Positions 33,657 to 42,616 are shown, counted from the stretch's first letter. The stretch is 64,000 bases of DNA from Gammaproteobacteria bacterium (GCA_014337915.1 QUBU01000015.1:1-64000), one strand, 5' to 3'. The notes: generated by a model not told the origin, from the sequence alone. Translations and numbers: made by a program.

Positions 33657-34418
33657 TCAGTGCCCGCCGCTGTCCGCGGGCCGGCGCCAGCCATGCCGCG
33701 GGTGGCGCGCCAGCAGCACGGGGTCACGGAACAGCAGCACCAGCAGGGCGCCGGCCACGAAGCCACCGACATGCGCCCAGAAGGCGACACCACCACCGCT
33801 GCCACCGAGCGAGCCGACGCCACCGAGCAGTTGCACCAGGAACCAGTAGCCGAGCATCCAGTAGGCCGGAATGGCGAAGGTGGTCACGTAGAAGCCGAGC
33901 CAGAACAGCATTTCCACGCGGACCCGCGGGTAGAGCATCACGTAGGCGCCCATCACGCCACCGATGGCGCCCGAGGCGCCGACCATGGGAATGGGCGAGC
34001 CCGGGCTGGAGAGCACCTGCAGGCCGGCGGCGGCAAGGCCACAGAGGACATAGAAGAACGCGAAGCGCAGATGTCCCATGGAGTCCTCGACGTTATTGCC
34101 GAAGATCCACAGGAACCACATGTTGCCGATGATGTGCATCCAGCTGCCATGCAGGAACATGTGGCTGATTACCGTCAGCCAGTCCGCCGCACCGGTCACC
34201 ACGCACCAGCTGTCCGGCCCGAGCTGCACGCGCGTGCCGGCGGCGACGGTCTGCAGCAATTCCCCGGGCACCAGCCCCAGGGTGCACACCGACCGCGACA
34301 GCGCCGGCTCGCGGCCGAAGCCCTCCACCAGCACCCAGGCGAGCACGTTGAGGCCGACGATGGCCCAGGTCGCATAGGGCGTAAGGAAATGCGGATTGTC
34401 GTCGCGGATCGGGATCAA
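33657..34418 (-). CDS. Rhomboid-family intramembrane serine protease
   Basis: 253 residues, with at least six membrane helices. The catalytic Ser lies in GASGAIGG (about residue 150) and the His in FWAHVGGFVAG. The earlier HGSWMHIIGNMWFLWIFGNNVED is the conserved loop and helix 2 with the HxxxN oxyanion residues. Rhomboids cleave membrane proteins within the bilayer. The C-terminal tail is short and basic. A shared divergent region of 95 bases separates it from the DsbA-like gene. Confidence 0.93.
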   Translation of the reverse strand: MIPIRDDNPHFLTPYATWAIVGLNVLAWVLVEGFGREPALSRSVCTLGLVPGELLQTVAAGTRVQLGPDSWCVVTGAADWLTVISHMFLHGSWMHIIGNMWFLWIFGNNVEDSMGHLRFAFFYVLCGLAAAGLQVLSSPGSPIPMVGASGAIGGVMGAYVMLYPRVRVEMLFWLGFYVTTFAIPAYWMLGYWFLVQLLGGVGSLGGSGGGVAFWAHVGGFVAGALLVLLFRDPVLLARHPRHGWRRPADSGGH

Positions 34419-34513
34419 GGCCTGCGCTCCGGGGCGGACGCTAGCATAAGGCCCACTGCCGGATCATGGGTTACCATGGGCCCCTGCCAGCCAGCCCAGC
34501 CAGGACGCCCGTG

Positions 34514-35167
34514 ATGACCCGGCCCATCGCCATCCAGATCGTCTCCGACATCGTCTGTCCCTGGTGCTACATCGGCAAGCGACGCCTGGAGAAGGCGCTG
34601 GCCGCACGCCCGGACCTCGCGGTGGAAGTCACATGGTTCCCGTACCAGCTCAGCCCCGACATGCCACGCGAGGGCCGCGACCGCGCGGAGCACCATGCCA
34701 GCATCTTCGGTGCCGAGCGCGCACGGCAGATCCGCGAAAAGATGCAGGCGCTCGGCGCGGACGAGGGCATCGCCTTCGACATGCCACCCGGCGCACGCGC
34801 GCCAAACACGCTTTCCGCCCACGTGCTGATGTACTGGGCCTCGCGCTCCGCCGGCGTGGACCAGAACCTGCTGGCCGAGAAGCTGTTTCATGCACACCAC
34901 GTGCGCGGCGAGGACATCGGCAACCCGGTGGTGCTGGCCGGTATCGCCAGCGAGGTCGGCATGAACGCCGCCGAGGTCCTCAGCGCGCTACGCGAGGGCA
35001 CCGACGAGGACACGGTGCGCAGCCTCGTCGAGCAGGCGCGCCAGGCCGGTGTGAGCGGCGTGCCCTTCTTCATCTTCGATGGCCGCGAGGCACTATCCGG
35101 CGCCCAGCCGCCGGAAGCGATTCTCCAGGTGCTGGACGGCATCGCCACCAGCGAGACCCTGCAGTGA
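34514..35167 (+). CDS. FrnE-like DsbA-family oxidoreductase
   Basis: About 217 residues from MTRPIAIQIVSDIVCPWCYIG; AGGA lies eight bases before this ATG. The thioredoxin-fold active site is CPWC (about 15-18). The cis-Pro loop is in GVSGVPFFIFDG near the C-terminus, with the helical insertion between them. It has no signal peptide, so it acts in the cytoplasm, as FrnE-type proteins do in oxidative-stress protection or polyketide pathways. Its stop overlaps the MsrB start by one base (TGATG), which suggests a shared thiol-redox function. Confidence 0.9.
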   Translation: MTRPIAIQIVSDIVCPWCYIGKRRLEKALAARPDLAVEVTWFPYQLSPDMPREGRDRAEHHASIFGAERARQIREKMQALGADEGIAFDMPPGARAPNTLSAHVLMYWASRSAGVDQNLLAEKLFHAHHVRGEDIGNPVVLAGIASEVGMNAAEVLSALREGTDEDTVRSLVEQARQAGVSGVPFFIFDGREALSGAQPPEAILQVLDGIATSETLQ

Positions 35168-35598
35168 TGGGCGAACCGCCCGGGCCGCTGCGCAAGCCGC
35201 TGTCCGAATGGGCAGGCATCCTCGATGCCGCGCGCCTGCGGGTACTGTTCCAGGATGGCACCGAGGCGCCGTGGACCAGCCCGCTGAACGACGTGAAACA
35301 GGCCGGCACCTTCATCTGCGCAGCCTGCTACCTGCCGCTGTTCGAGGCGGACGCCAAGTTCGACAGTGGCACGGGCTGGCCGAGCTTCTTCCGGCCCATC
35401 GATCCGGCACGCATCGCCACGCAGCTGGACTTCAAGCTCGGCGTACCGCGCACCGAGTACCACTGCGCGCGCTGCGGCGGCCACCAGGGCCATGTCTTTG
35501 ACGATGGCCCCGCCCCCACCGGCCAGCGCTACTGCAACAACGGCGTGTCGCTGCTGTTCGTGCCGCAGGGACAGCCGCTGCCGGCGTTGCGGGACTGA
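35167..35598 (+). CDS. msrB: Peptide methionine-(R)-sulfoxide reductase MsrB
   Basis: 143 residues, full length for MsrB. Zinc ligands are visible as CAAC and CARCGG. The family signatures FDSGTGWPSF and RYCNNGVSLLF are present, the Cys in RYCNN being the catalytic sulfoxide-attacking residue. It reduces the R epimer of oxidised methionine with thioredoxin. No signal peptide, hence cytoplasmic. It is translationally coupled to the DsbA-like gene and followed three bases later by the phosphatase-like gene. Confidence 0.95.
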   Translation: MGEPPGPLRKPLSEWAGILDAARLRVLFQDGTEAPWTSPLNDVKQAGTFICAACYLPLFEADAKFDSGTGWPSFFRPIDPARIATQLDFKLGVPRTEYHCARCGGHQGHVFDDGPAPTGQRYCNNGVSLLFVPQGQPLPALRD

Positions 35599-35601
35599 GC
35601 G

Positions 35602-36195
35602 ATGGGCCGGCTGGCATCACTGCTGGGCGCCGTGCTGCTGGCAGCTGCCACCTGGCCAGGCCTGGCCAGCGCACAGGACGCCAGCGTGCACAACCGGTCG
35701 CTCGGCTCCATTGCCGTCCATGAAATCGGCGGCATTCTCGTGGCCGGCCAGCCGACGGCCGCCGATCTCGCCCTCGCGCGCGGCGAGGGAATCCACCGGG
35801 TCATCAACCTGCGCCATGCCAGCGAACCGGCCGGCTTCGACGAGCCCGCCGAGGCGGCGCGCCTGGGGCTCGAGTACATCAGCCTGCCCTGGTCCGGGCC
35901 GGACGAGCTCACCGACACCGTTTTCGATGAAGTACGCGCGCTGCTGCGCGAGTCACCACGACCACTGCTGTTTCATTGCGCTTCCGGCAATCGCGTCGCC
36001 GCCGTGTGGCTGCCCTGGCGCGTGCTGGATGAAGGTGCCGACTGGGACAGCGCGCTGGCCGAGGCGCAGCAACTCGGCCTGCGGTCGCCGGCGCTCGAGG
36101 CCAGGGCCAGGGCCTATGTCGATCAACAGAGCAAGCTGCGATGCCGGCTGGCTGCGGCATCGCCAAACACCCATACCGGAGGACCCTGCCCATGA
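35602..36195 (+). CDS. Exported CX4R phosphatase-like protein (Blh/DUF442-like)
   Basis: 197 residues with a signal peptide (LLGAVLLAAATWPGLASA). The core resembles small tyrosine/dual-specificity phosphatases: GGILVAGQPTAADLALARGEG, then HRVINLRHASEP, and the loop FHCASGNRVAAVW with Cys126 and Arg131. The loop is C-x4-R, as in beta-lactamase-hydrolase-like (DUF442) proteins, rather than the usual C-x5-R. It would act in the periplasm. It starts three bases after MsrB and its stop overlaps the next start as ATGA, so it is in the same operon. Confidence 0.75.
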   Translation: MGRLASLLGAVLLAAATWPGLASAQDASVHNRSLGSIAVHEIGGILVAGQPTAADLALARGEGIHRVINLRHASEPAGFDEPAEAARLGLEYISLPWSGPDELTDTVFDEVRALLRESPRPLLFHCASGNRVAAVWLPWRVLDEGADWDSALAEAQQLGLRSPALEARARAYVDQQSKLRCRLAAASPNTHTGGPCP

Positions 36196-37343
36196 CGTCA
36201 GACAACGCGCTTTCCCGCCGCCTGTTCCTCGCCGCCGCTGCGGCCGGTGCCGCCAGTGCCGCCGGAACCGCCGGCGCTGCCGCGAATGCGGCGGCTCCCA
36301 CAGCGAAAGCAGGCGTATCGGTGCCCGCCAACGGCCGCAACTACGCGCGCGTGCCGCTGCGCCGGGACAGCGTGGTGGTCTCCGCGGTGCAGTCGCGCAT
36401 CCGCTCGGTGGATGGCCAGTCGCCGGCCAAGGGCATCCGCGAAAACCTTGCGCACATGATCGACCTGATCGACAAGACCCAGTTCTACGGCGGGCGCAAG
36501 GACCTGCTGTGCTTCCACGAGTTCCCGCTGCAGGGCTGGAACCCCTGGGACCGTGCCGAGCTCGAGCGCCTGTCGATCGACCTCCCGGGCGAACAGACCG
36601 AAGCACTGGGCGCCAAGGCGAAGGAGTACGGCTGCTACATCCAGTTCGGCGCCTATGCCCGTGACCGCGACTGGCCCGGCCACGTACTGTCCGTCACTTC
36701 GATCATCGGCCCGGACGGCAAGCTGGTGGCACGTGACTGGAAGGCGCGCAACATCGTCGGCGTGTTCCCGGATTTCGAGCTGGTCACTACCACCGTGTAC
36801 AACGTGCTCGACCGCTTCGTCGAGATGTACGGCGTCGATGCGCTGGTACCGGTGCACCGCACCGACATCGGCAACCTCGCCACCTCCTCCACGCAGATGG
36901 AGCCGGAGATCTTCCGCGTCATGGCACTGAAGGGCGCGGAGATCCTGCTGCGCACCGCCTCGGGCGGCTTCGAGCCTGAGGACATCCAGATGGTGTCGCG
37001 CTACAACCGGGTCTACTCGGTGATCGTCAACAACGCGGTCTCGCCCGACAACCCGCATTTCATGGACGACGCCAACGGCCGCTCCGGCGGCACGGCGATC
37101 TACGGTCCCCGTGGCGAGGCGCTGGCGAGCGCCGGCTCGAAGTTCGAGCAGGATGTGATCGCGCGCCTGCCGCTGGCGCAGTATCGCGCCACGCACAGCA
37201 TCCCCGACCTGCATTACGCGCTGTATGCGGATGCCTTCGCAGCCTACCAGCCACGCCAGGCACCGGGGCTGTTCAGCAAGTACCTGCCGAAGGACCTCAA
37301 GGACGCCAAGCGCTTCCTGGACGCGGAGGATCGCTGGCGCTGA
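36192..37343 (+). CDS. Tat-exported nitrilase-superfamily homologue lacking the catalytic Cys
   Basis: About 383 residues from MTSDNALSRRLFLAAA, whose SRRLFLA is a twin-arginine signal. The carbon-nitrogen hydrolase fold is clear: Glu110 in CFHEFPLQGW, Lys184 in ARDWKARN, and EIFRVMALKGAEILL after the nucleophile site. Where the superfamily has Cys before the PE-x-R helix, the chain reads TSSTQMEPEIFR, so Ser232 or Ser233 replaces the Cys. Normal members hydrolyse or condense amides through that Cys. It may be inactive, use Ser, or bind without catalysis. The start overlaps the phosphatase stop as ATGA. Confidence 0.83.
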   Translation: MTSDNALSRRLFLAAAAAGAASAAGTAGAAANAAAPTAKAGVSVPANGRNYARVPLRRDSVVVSAVQSRIRSVDGQSPAKGIRENLAHMIDLIDKTQFYGGRKDLLCFHEFPLQGWNPWDRAELERLSIDLPGEQTEALGAKAKEYGCYIQFGAYARDRDWPGHVLSVTSIIGPDGKLVARDWKARNIVGVFPDFELVTTTVYNVLDRFVEMYGVDALVPVHRTDIGNLATSSTQMEPEIFRVMALKGAEILLRTASGGFEPEDIQMVSRYNRVYSVIVNNAVSPDNPHFMDDANGRSGGTAIYGPRGEALASAGSKFEQDVIARLPLAQYRATHSIPDLHYALYADAFAAYQPRQAPGLFSKYLPKDLKDAKRFLDAEDRWR

Positions 37344-37411
37344 GCGGCTCGCGCGGTTGCCGGCGCCATGGCAAGCTAGGCGCCCCGTTTCCCCGCGAGC
37401 GTTAGCAAGCC

Positions 37412-38416
37412 ATGTCGAGCACCCCGGGCCCGACGCCTGTCGTAGGCGACCTCGTCACCCTGCAGGGGCACATCCTCGCCCAGCAGTCGCATTACCCGGA
37501 GGCCACCGGGACGCTGTCCTGGATCCTCTCGGCGCTGTCGATCTCCGCCAAGATGATCGCCGCCCAGGTGCGTCGCGCCCGCCTCGCCGACGTACTCGGC
37601 GCAGTCGGCACCGGCAACGTGCAGGGCGAGCAGCAGCAGAAGCTCGACGTCATTGCCAACGAGATCCTGCTGCGCACCCTGGGCGGGCGCGAGGGTGTGG
37701 CCATCGTCGCCTCGGAGGAAAACGAGGAGCCGGTGATCCTGCGCACCGAGAAGGAGGGCGAGCGCAAGTACTGCGTGCTCTTCGATCCGCTCGACGGCTC
37801 CTCCAACCTCGACGTCTGCGGCGCGGTGGGCACCATCTTCAGCATCCTGCGCCACGACCGGCGCGCCACGCGGGCCGAGGATTCGCTGCTGCAGCCGGGC
37901 AGCCGGCAGGTGGCGGCCGGCTACATCCTCTACGGCCCCTCGACGGTGTTCACGCTGAGCATCGGCCGGGGCACGGACATGTTCGTGCTCGATCCCGCCA
38001 TCGGCGCCTTCGTGCGCGTCGAGCAGGGCCTGCGCATCCCGGCCACCGCGAAGAGCTACTCGGTCAACGAAGGCAACCGGCTGGCCTTTCCGGCCGGCTA
38101 CCAGGCCTACCTCGACCATGCGCAGCGCAATGGCTACTCCAGCCGCTACGCCGGTGCCATGGTGGCCGACGTGCACCGCATCCTGCTCAAGGGCGGGGTG
38201 TTCCTCTACCCGCCGACCAGCAAGGCGCCGCAGGGCAAGCTGCGCCTGATGTACGAGGCCAACCCCATGGCCATGCTGGTCGAGCAGGCGGGCGGCAAGG
38301 CGCTGTCGGCGCCGGGACGCCGCATCCTCGACGAGCAGCCGACCGGTATCCACCAGCGCACGGCGGTGATCATCGGCAGCCCCGGCGAGGTGGACCAGGT
38401 CATCGGCCATCTCTGA
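37412..38416 (+). CDS. fbp: Class 1 fructose-1,6-bisphosphatase
   Basis: 334 residues, full length. The metal-binding motif FDPLDGSSNLD and the earlier ENEEP acidic residues are intact, as is the sugar-phosphate site KGGVFLYPPTSKAPQGKLR. It removes the 1-phosphate of fructose-1,6-bisphosphate in gluconeogenesis. It follows the nitrilase homologue by 68 bases and precedes the PaaK-like gene by 19 on the same strand. Confidence 0.96.
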   Translation: MSSTPGPTPVVGDLVTLQGHILAQQSHYPEATGTLSWILSALSISAKMIAAQVRRARLADVLGAVGTGNVQGEQQQKLDVIANEILLRTLGGREGVAIVASEENEEPVILRTEKEGERKYCVLFDPLDGSSNLDVCGAVGTIFSILRHDRRATRAEDSLLQPGSRQVAAGYILYGPSTVFTLSIGRGTDMFVLDPAIGAFVRVEQGLRIPATAKSYSVNEGNRLAFPAGYQAYLDHAQRNGYSSRYAGAMVADVHRILLKGGVFLYPPTSKAPQGKLRLMYEANPMAMLVEQAGGKALSAPGRRILDEQPTGIHQRTAVIIGSPGEVDQVIGHL

Positions 38417-38435
38417 GGCCGACGCGGCGACGGCC

Positions 38436-39800
38436 ATGGTGACTGGCGACAGCACCGGTCCCTGGCCCGCGTTCATCGGCGCCAGGGGCGCGACCTTGCG
38501 CCAGGCCGTGGATGGCCTGCAGGCCTCGCAACACTGGAGCGCAGAAGCACTGGCCGCAGGCCAGCGCCGGCAACTCGCGCAGTTGCTGCGCACGGCCGCC
38601 AAGCATGTTCCCTGGTACGAGCGTGCCGACTGGATCCGGCCGCTGCTGGCAGCGCTCGACTCTGGAGCCGGCGGTTTCGCGACACGCTGGGCGCAGGTGC
38701 CCCTGCTTGCCAAGGGCGAACTGCGCGAGCACGCGGCCCTGCTCACCGCACGCCACCTGCCGGCTGCGCATCTGCCACTCGGCACCACGCGGACCTCCGG
38801 ATCGGTGGGCATCCCCGTCGAAGTGAAGACCACGACGGTGACGCGGCTCGCCTGGGATGCGCTCACCGTGCGCGAACATCTCTGGCGCCAGCGCGATTTC
38901 GGCAAGCGCCTCGGCATCATCCGCAGCCTCACCCGGGCACAGGCCGTGGCCGGCGGCAGGAACCAGCCGGACTGGGGCCCGCCCACGGCCGCACTCTGGC
39001 GCACCGGCCGCGCATCCGTGATCCACATCGGCTCGCCGCTGGGTGAACAGATCGACTGGCTGCGCCGCTTCGACCCGCACTACCTGCTGACCTATCCAAG
39101 CCTTGCCGCGGCGCTGCTCGAGGAACTCGGCCCGGGGGGGCGCACGCCCGCGCTGGAAGAGGTCCGGTTGATGTCCGAGCCGGTGGATGCCGGGCTCGCG
39201 GCGCGGCTGGCAGCGGACTGGGGCGTGCGCGTTGCCGACGTTTATTCGGCGAACGAAGTGGGCAATATCGCCTTCCGTTGCCAGGAGGACCGGCTGCATG
39301 TGCAGTCGGAGACCATCCTCGTGGAGATCCTCGACGATGCCGGGCGCGCCTGCGACGCGGGTGAGATGGGCCGCGTGGTGCTGACCGCGCTGCACAACCT
39401 GGCAATGCCGCTGATCCGCTACGACATCGGCGACTACGCGCGCATCGGCGATGCCTGTCCCTGCGGGCGCGCCCATCCGGTGATCGGCCAGGTCCTCGGC
39501 CGCGTGCGCAACCTCGCACTCACGCCGGATGGCCGACGCTTCTGGCCGCCGGCGCTGGCGAAGATCCGCGAGGTGCCCGGCATCCGCCAGTTCCAGTACG
39601 TGCAGACCGCGCCCGGCAGCATCGAGCTGCGGCTGGTCCTCGGGCGCGAACTCGATACGACCGACGAGCAGCGCCTGCGCGACCTCGTGTGCCGCCTGCT
39701 CGGCCATCCCTATGAAGTCATCATCCGCGCGGTGCCGGAAATCCCACGGGGGCCGTCCGGCAAGTTCGAGGAATTCCTCTCGATGGTGAACCCGGCCTGA
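38436..39800 (+). CDS. PaaK/CapK-like adenylate-forming enzyme
   Basis: 454 residues. The phosphate-binding loop is TTRTSGSVGIPVEVKTT. VADVYSANEVGNIAF is the YxxxE adenylate motif, and PLIRYDIGDYARIGDACPCGR the hinge region of phenylacetate-CoA ligase relatives, with the paired Cys typical of the group. PSGKFEEF at the C-terminus carries the lysine-like catalytic loop. These enzymes activate a carboxylic acid to acyl-AMP and often the CoA thioester; CapK-type members sit in polysaccharide loci. The substrate is unknown here. Confidence 0.83.
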   Translation: MVTGDSTGPWPAFIGARGATLRQAVDGLQASQHWSAEALAAGQRRQLAQLLRTAAKHVPWYERADWIRPLLAALDSGAGGFATRWAQVPLLAKGELREHAALLTARHLPAAHLPLGTTRTSGSVGIPVEVKTTTVTRLAWDALTVREHLWRQRDFGKRLGIIRSLTRAQAVAGGRNQPDWGPPTAALWRTGRASVIHIGSPLGEQIDWLRRFDPHYLLTYPSLAAALLEELGPGGRTPALEEVRLMSEPVDAGLAARLAADWGVRVADVYSANEVGNIAFRCQEDRLHVQSETILVEILDDAGRACDAGEMGRVVLTALHNLAMPLIRYDIGDYARIGDACPCGRAHPVIGQVLGRVRNLALTPDGRRFWPPALAKIREVPGIRQFQYVQTAPGSIELRLVLGRELDTTDEQRLRDLVCRLLGHPYEVIIRAVPEIPRGPSGKFEEFLSMVNPA

Positions 39801-39861
39801 CCGGGCCTGCACTGCCAGCGGTCCGGCCGCTCGTCCCAATATGATCACTTATTGTCAGTTT

Positions 39862-39884
39862 ATGGTCAGTTCATATATGACCAT
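39862..39884. promoter_or_regulatory. Inverted repeat upstream of the MerR-like gene, possible operator
   Basis: ATGGTCA (39862-39868) and TGACCAT (39878-39884) are perfect arms with a nine-base AT-rich spacer; a further half-site-like TTGTCAG lies just upstream. The dyad ends four bases before the -35 element and could be a binding site for autoregulation. Confidence 0.6.
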
Positions 39885-39887
39885 GTC

Positions 39888-39916
39888 TTGACACACTCTA
39901 TACACGGGCCTACGTT
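39888..39916 (+). promoter_or_regulatory. Sigma70-like promoter placed for a leaderless transcript
   Basis: TTGACA (39888-39893), a 17-base spacer and TACGTT (39911-39916). A start seven bases after the -10 falls on the ATG of the next gene, which also lacks a Shine-Dalgarno sequence, so the mRNA may be leaderless. Confidence 0.6.
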
Positions 39917-39922
39917 ATCAAC

Positions 39923-40798
39923 ATGTTGGCCACGCGTACCTATTCGATCACCGAGATGCAGGCCATTTCGGGCTTCGACCGGCGCACCATCGTCTACTAC
40001 CTCCAGCAGGGCCTCGTGCCCCGCGCCGGGCGCCGCGGGCCCAACACGCGGTACTCGCAGGATGCGCTGTTGCGCCTGCGGTTCATCCGCGGCTTCAAGG
40101 ACATGCAGGACCAGGGTCGCTGCGGCACCGTGACGCTGCGCGAGATCGGCGCCCTGCTCGGGATGCTCGAGCCGGCCCAGGTGGGCGTGCTGGTCGAGCG
40201 CGGCATGCCGATGGAAGACCTCGCGCCGCTGCTCGAGCGGCTGGCCCAGTCCGATGCCGGCCCCGCAGCTACCGTGGCTCCCGCTGCGCCGGTTCCGGTC
40301 GCGCCTCCCGCGGCAACGGTGATCGCGCCCACAGCAGCCACGACCGCGGCGACGGAAACCACCACGCCAGCCCCACGGCCCGTGCCGGGCCTGCTCGGTC
40401 CCTCCGGCCCGCGCCGCAGCTACGGGCTGGCCGATGCGGGTATCCGCCAGCGCACAGGCACGCCGGCTCCGGCCGCGCAGCCACCAGCGGCATCCGGTAT
40501 CCCAGGCGAAGCGGCCACGACGGATGCTGCCCCGACGGCGGCGATGGCAGCGCCGTCAGCAGGCGCGCCGCCCGCCAATCCGGCCGAAATCCTCGCTGAA
40601 CTCGGGCGCCTGCTGCGTGAACTAGAGCTGCGGCCGGCGATGAGCGGCCGGCGCCTGGCGCCCGGTGCCAGCGAACAGTGGACGGAGATTCCCATCACCA
40701 GCCGGGTATTCCTCTCGGTGCGCGGGCTGTCGCAGGAGGATGCGCCACTGGCGGACGCCGTGGCGCGCGAACTGAAGAAGGTACTGCGCGGTCGCTGA
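39923..40798 (+). CDS. MerR-like DNA-binding protein with long Ala/Pro linker
   Basis: 291 residues. The first 75 form a MerR winged helix (YSITEMQAISGFDRRTIVYY, then LVPRAGRRGPNTRYSQDALLR). A short helical region follows, then about 110 residues rich in Ala, Pro and Thr that must be flexible. The last about 75 residues (PAEILAELGRLLRELELRPA, WTEIPITSRVFLSVRGLSQED) form a compact unknown domain. There are no Cys/His effector ligands. It is preceded by a dyad and a promoter that would start transcription at its ATG. Targets are unknown. Confidence 0.75.
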   Translation: MLATRTYSITEMQAISGFDRRTIVYYLQQGLVPRAGRRGPNTRYSQDALLRLRFIRGFKDMQDQGRCGTVTLREIGALLGMLEPAQVGVLVERGMPMEDLAPLLERLAQSDAGPAATVAPAAPVPVAPPAATVIAPTAATTAATETTTPAPRPVPGLLGPSGPRRSYGLADAGIRQRTGTPAPAAQPPAASGIPGEAATTDAAPTAAMAAPSAGAPPANPAEILAELGRLLRELELRPAMSGRRLAPGASEQWTEIPITSRVFLSVRGLSQEDAPLADAVARELKKVLRGR

Positions 40799-40814
40799 AC
40801 CGCCGGTGCGCGCC

Positions 40815-41570
40815 TCAGCGCCTGTCGATGGCACCGCGCGGCCGGCCCGCCTGGCCCTGCGCGCCCGGGTCGAGGTCGGCGGCGCTGAGCTGGTCGAGGT
40901 AATACTGCACCGGCCAGCGGTGCCCGCCCCAGCGATAGTCCTGGCGGCTGGCGGCCTGCGTCACGTCGATGTTCCAGGCCTGCTGCAGCGGCTCGTTGGT
41001 GCCGCGCACCGGATCATCGCTGTTGATGAAAACCTCGGCATAGTCGGCACAGGCGCCGTGGTTACGCGCGCCCCAGCTGGCATCGAACAGGCCGGCGATA
41101 CCGATGGGATCGAGGAAGGTCATGTCGATGCGCGCCGGCTGCTTCGCGGCCGCGCGATACGCGCGGCAGAAGGCATCCATCGGGTAGGCCCCGGCGCTGT
41201 GGCCGACGAGGTGGATGTAGCGCAGGCCATGGAGGCTGGCGACCTGGTGACCCAGTTCCGCACCCACGTGCTGGCCCGCCTTCCAGGCGCGCAGCAGGTT
41301 GTCGGCCCAGGGCGACCAGATGAAGCGGATCACCGCGGTGCCCGGCTCCGCCGCAGCCAGCTGCCGGAAGCGCTGCTCCACCGCTTTCAGCGTTGGTTCC
41401 TCACGCCCACCGCTGCCATGGAACAGGATCACCAGGGCGGTGGCGTCCGCCGGCGCGCCCAGTTCGGGAACCGCAAAACCGGCCGGCAGGCGTGTATAGA
41501 CCTCCAGTCCGGCCAGTGCCACCAGCAGCAGGACGGCCAGGCCGACCATGATCTTCTTGAGCGTCTTCAT
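40815..41570 (-). CDS. Membrane-anchored alpha/beta hydrolase (lipase-like)
   Basis: About 251 residues from MKTLKKIMVGLAVLLLVALAG, a signal anchor; the frame extends upstream but that part lacks coding character. ALVILFHGSGG gives the oxyanion region and LVGHSAGAYPMDAF the nucleophile Ser. An Asp in TFLDPIG or nearby and a late His (GGHRWPVQYY) complete a plausible triad. It is the last gene of a four-gene leftward unit, 17 bases behind the LLM oxidoreductase. Substrate unknown. Confidence 0.8.
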   Translation of the reverse strand: MKTLKKIMVGLAVLLLVALAGLEVYTRLPAGFAVPELGAPADATALVILFHGSGGREEPTLKAVEQRFRQLAAAEPGTAVIRFIWSPWADNLLRAWKAGQHVGAELGHQVASLHGLRYIHLVGHSAGAYPMDAFCRAYRAAAKQPARIDMTFLDPIGIAGLFDASWGARNHGACADYAEVFINSDDPVRGTNEPLQQAWNIDVTQAASRQDYRWGGHRWPVQYYLDQLSAADLDPGAQGQAGRPRGAIDRR

Positions 41571-41587
41571 TCCCCGTACTCCTCGCT

Positions 41588-42616
41588 TCAGCGCAGCCGC
41601 GGCATCACATGCGTCGCGAACAACCGCGTCTGCTCCACCATGGCGGCCTGGCGCGCACCGTGCGGCGCAGGCACCGGCGAACCACCCAGCAGATAGACGT
41701 GGTCGAGCCCCCGTTCCAGCAACGCGCCGAGGCGCGCCGCGCATTTCTCCGGCGGCCCGCAGATGGAAAACCAGTCGACGAACTCGTCATCGACCAGCTC
41801 CAGGTGGCTGCCATCGTCGCGGGCATGCCGGGCCATGTCATAACCGGACTGCATGGCCGCGGCCAGCGGCCGCAGGCGTGCTGGCAGCTGATCCAGCGGC
41901 GCGTGCTTCATGCCGGCGAAGTGCGCCACCATGCCGGAGATCATGCGCGCAAGGTCGATGGCGCGGCCCTGGTCGGGATCGCAGACGAGGTTGATGTAGG
42001 CGCCGACGCGGATGGAGCCGCGATCGCGCCCGGTCTCGGCCAGCCGTCCACGTAGCGTAGCCAGCGCCCAGTCGATGCGCTCAGGCGCGCTGCCCACCGC
42101 GAAGCTGACGCGGTCGGCGACATCGGCGGCCATGCGGATGGTGGCCGGCCCAGTGCAGGCGATGTCGAGCGGCACCGGCGGCAGTTCGATATCCTCCAGC
42201 CAGCGCAGCCGCGATGGCGTGCCATTGCGTACCACCATCCCGCCCTGCAGGTAGCCGCGCAGCTGTTCGACGTACTGGCGCAGCTCAGCGGTGCTCGCAC
42301 TGCGGCGGCCGATATGCGCCGCCGAGGAATCACCGCGGCCGATGCCGCAGAGCGCGCGGCCCGCCGCTTCGAGCTGCAGGGTCGCGAGCGCGCCAGCGGT
42401 CACCGACGCATCGCGCGTGTACGGGTTGGTGACACCGCTGCCCAGGCGCAGGCGCCCGGTGGCTGCCGCGGCCAGGCTCAGCTGGCCCCAGGGATCCGGC
42501 GCCAGGCACTGGGTATCCGGGCAGAGCAGGATGTCGAAGCCCATGGCCTCGAGTTCCACCGCCAGCGCTGCGGTGTAGCCCGGCGACGGTTCCATGACGA
42601 CGCCGAACTCGGTCAT
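41588..42616 (-). CDS. LLM-class (luciferase-like) flavin-dependent oxidoreductase
   Basis: 342 residues. The TIM-barrel N-terminus has ELEAMGFDILLCPDTQCLAP and GRLRLGSGVTNPYTRDAS, followed by ALCGIGRGDSSAAHIGR, the canonical cofactor loops of luciferase-like monooxygenases and F420-dependent dehydrogenases. CTGPATIRMAADVADRVSF matches the later flavin region. It probably oxidises or reduces a small molecule with FMN or F420; the subgroup cannot be fixed by eye. Spaced 50 bases after the small secreted protein gene and 17 before the hydrolase. Confidence 0.88.
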   Translation of the reverse strand: MTEFGVVMEPSPGYTAALAVELEAMGFDILLCPDTQCLAPDPWGQLSLAAAATGRLRLGSGVTNPYTRDASVTAGALATLQLEAAGRALCGIGRGDSSAAHIGRRSASTAELRQYVEQLRGYLQGGMVVRNGTPSRLRWLEDIELPPVPLDIACTGPATIRMAADVADRVSFAVGSAPERIDWALATLRGRLAETGRDRGSIRVGAYINLVCDPDQGRAIDLARMISGMVAHFAGMKHAPLDQLPARLRPLAAAMQSGYDMARHARDDGSHLELVDDEFVDWFSICGPPEKCAARLGALLERGLDHVYLLGGSPVPAPHGARQAAMVEQTRLFATHVMPRLR

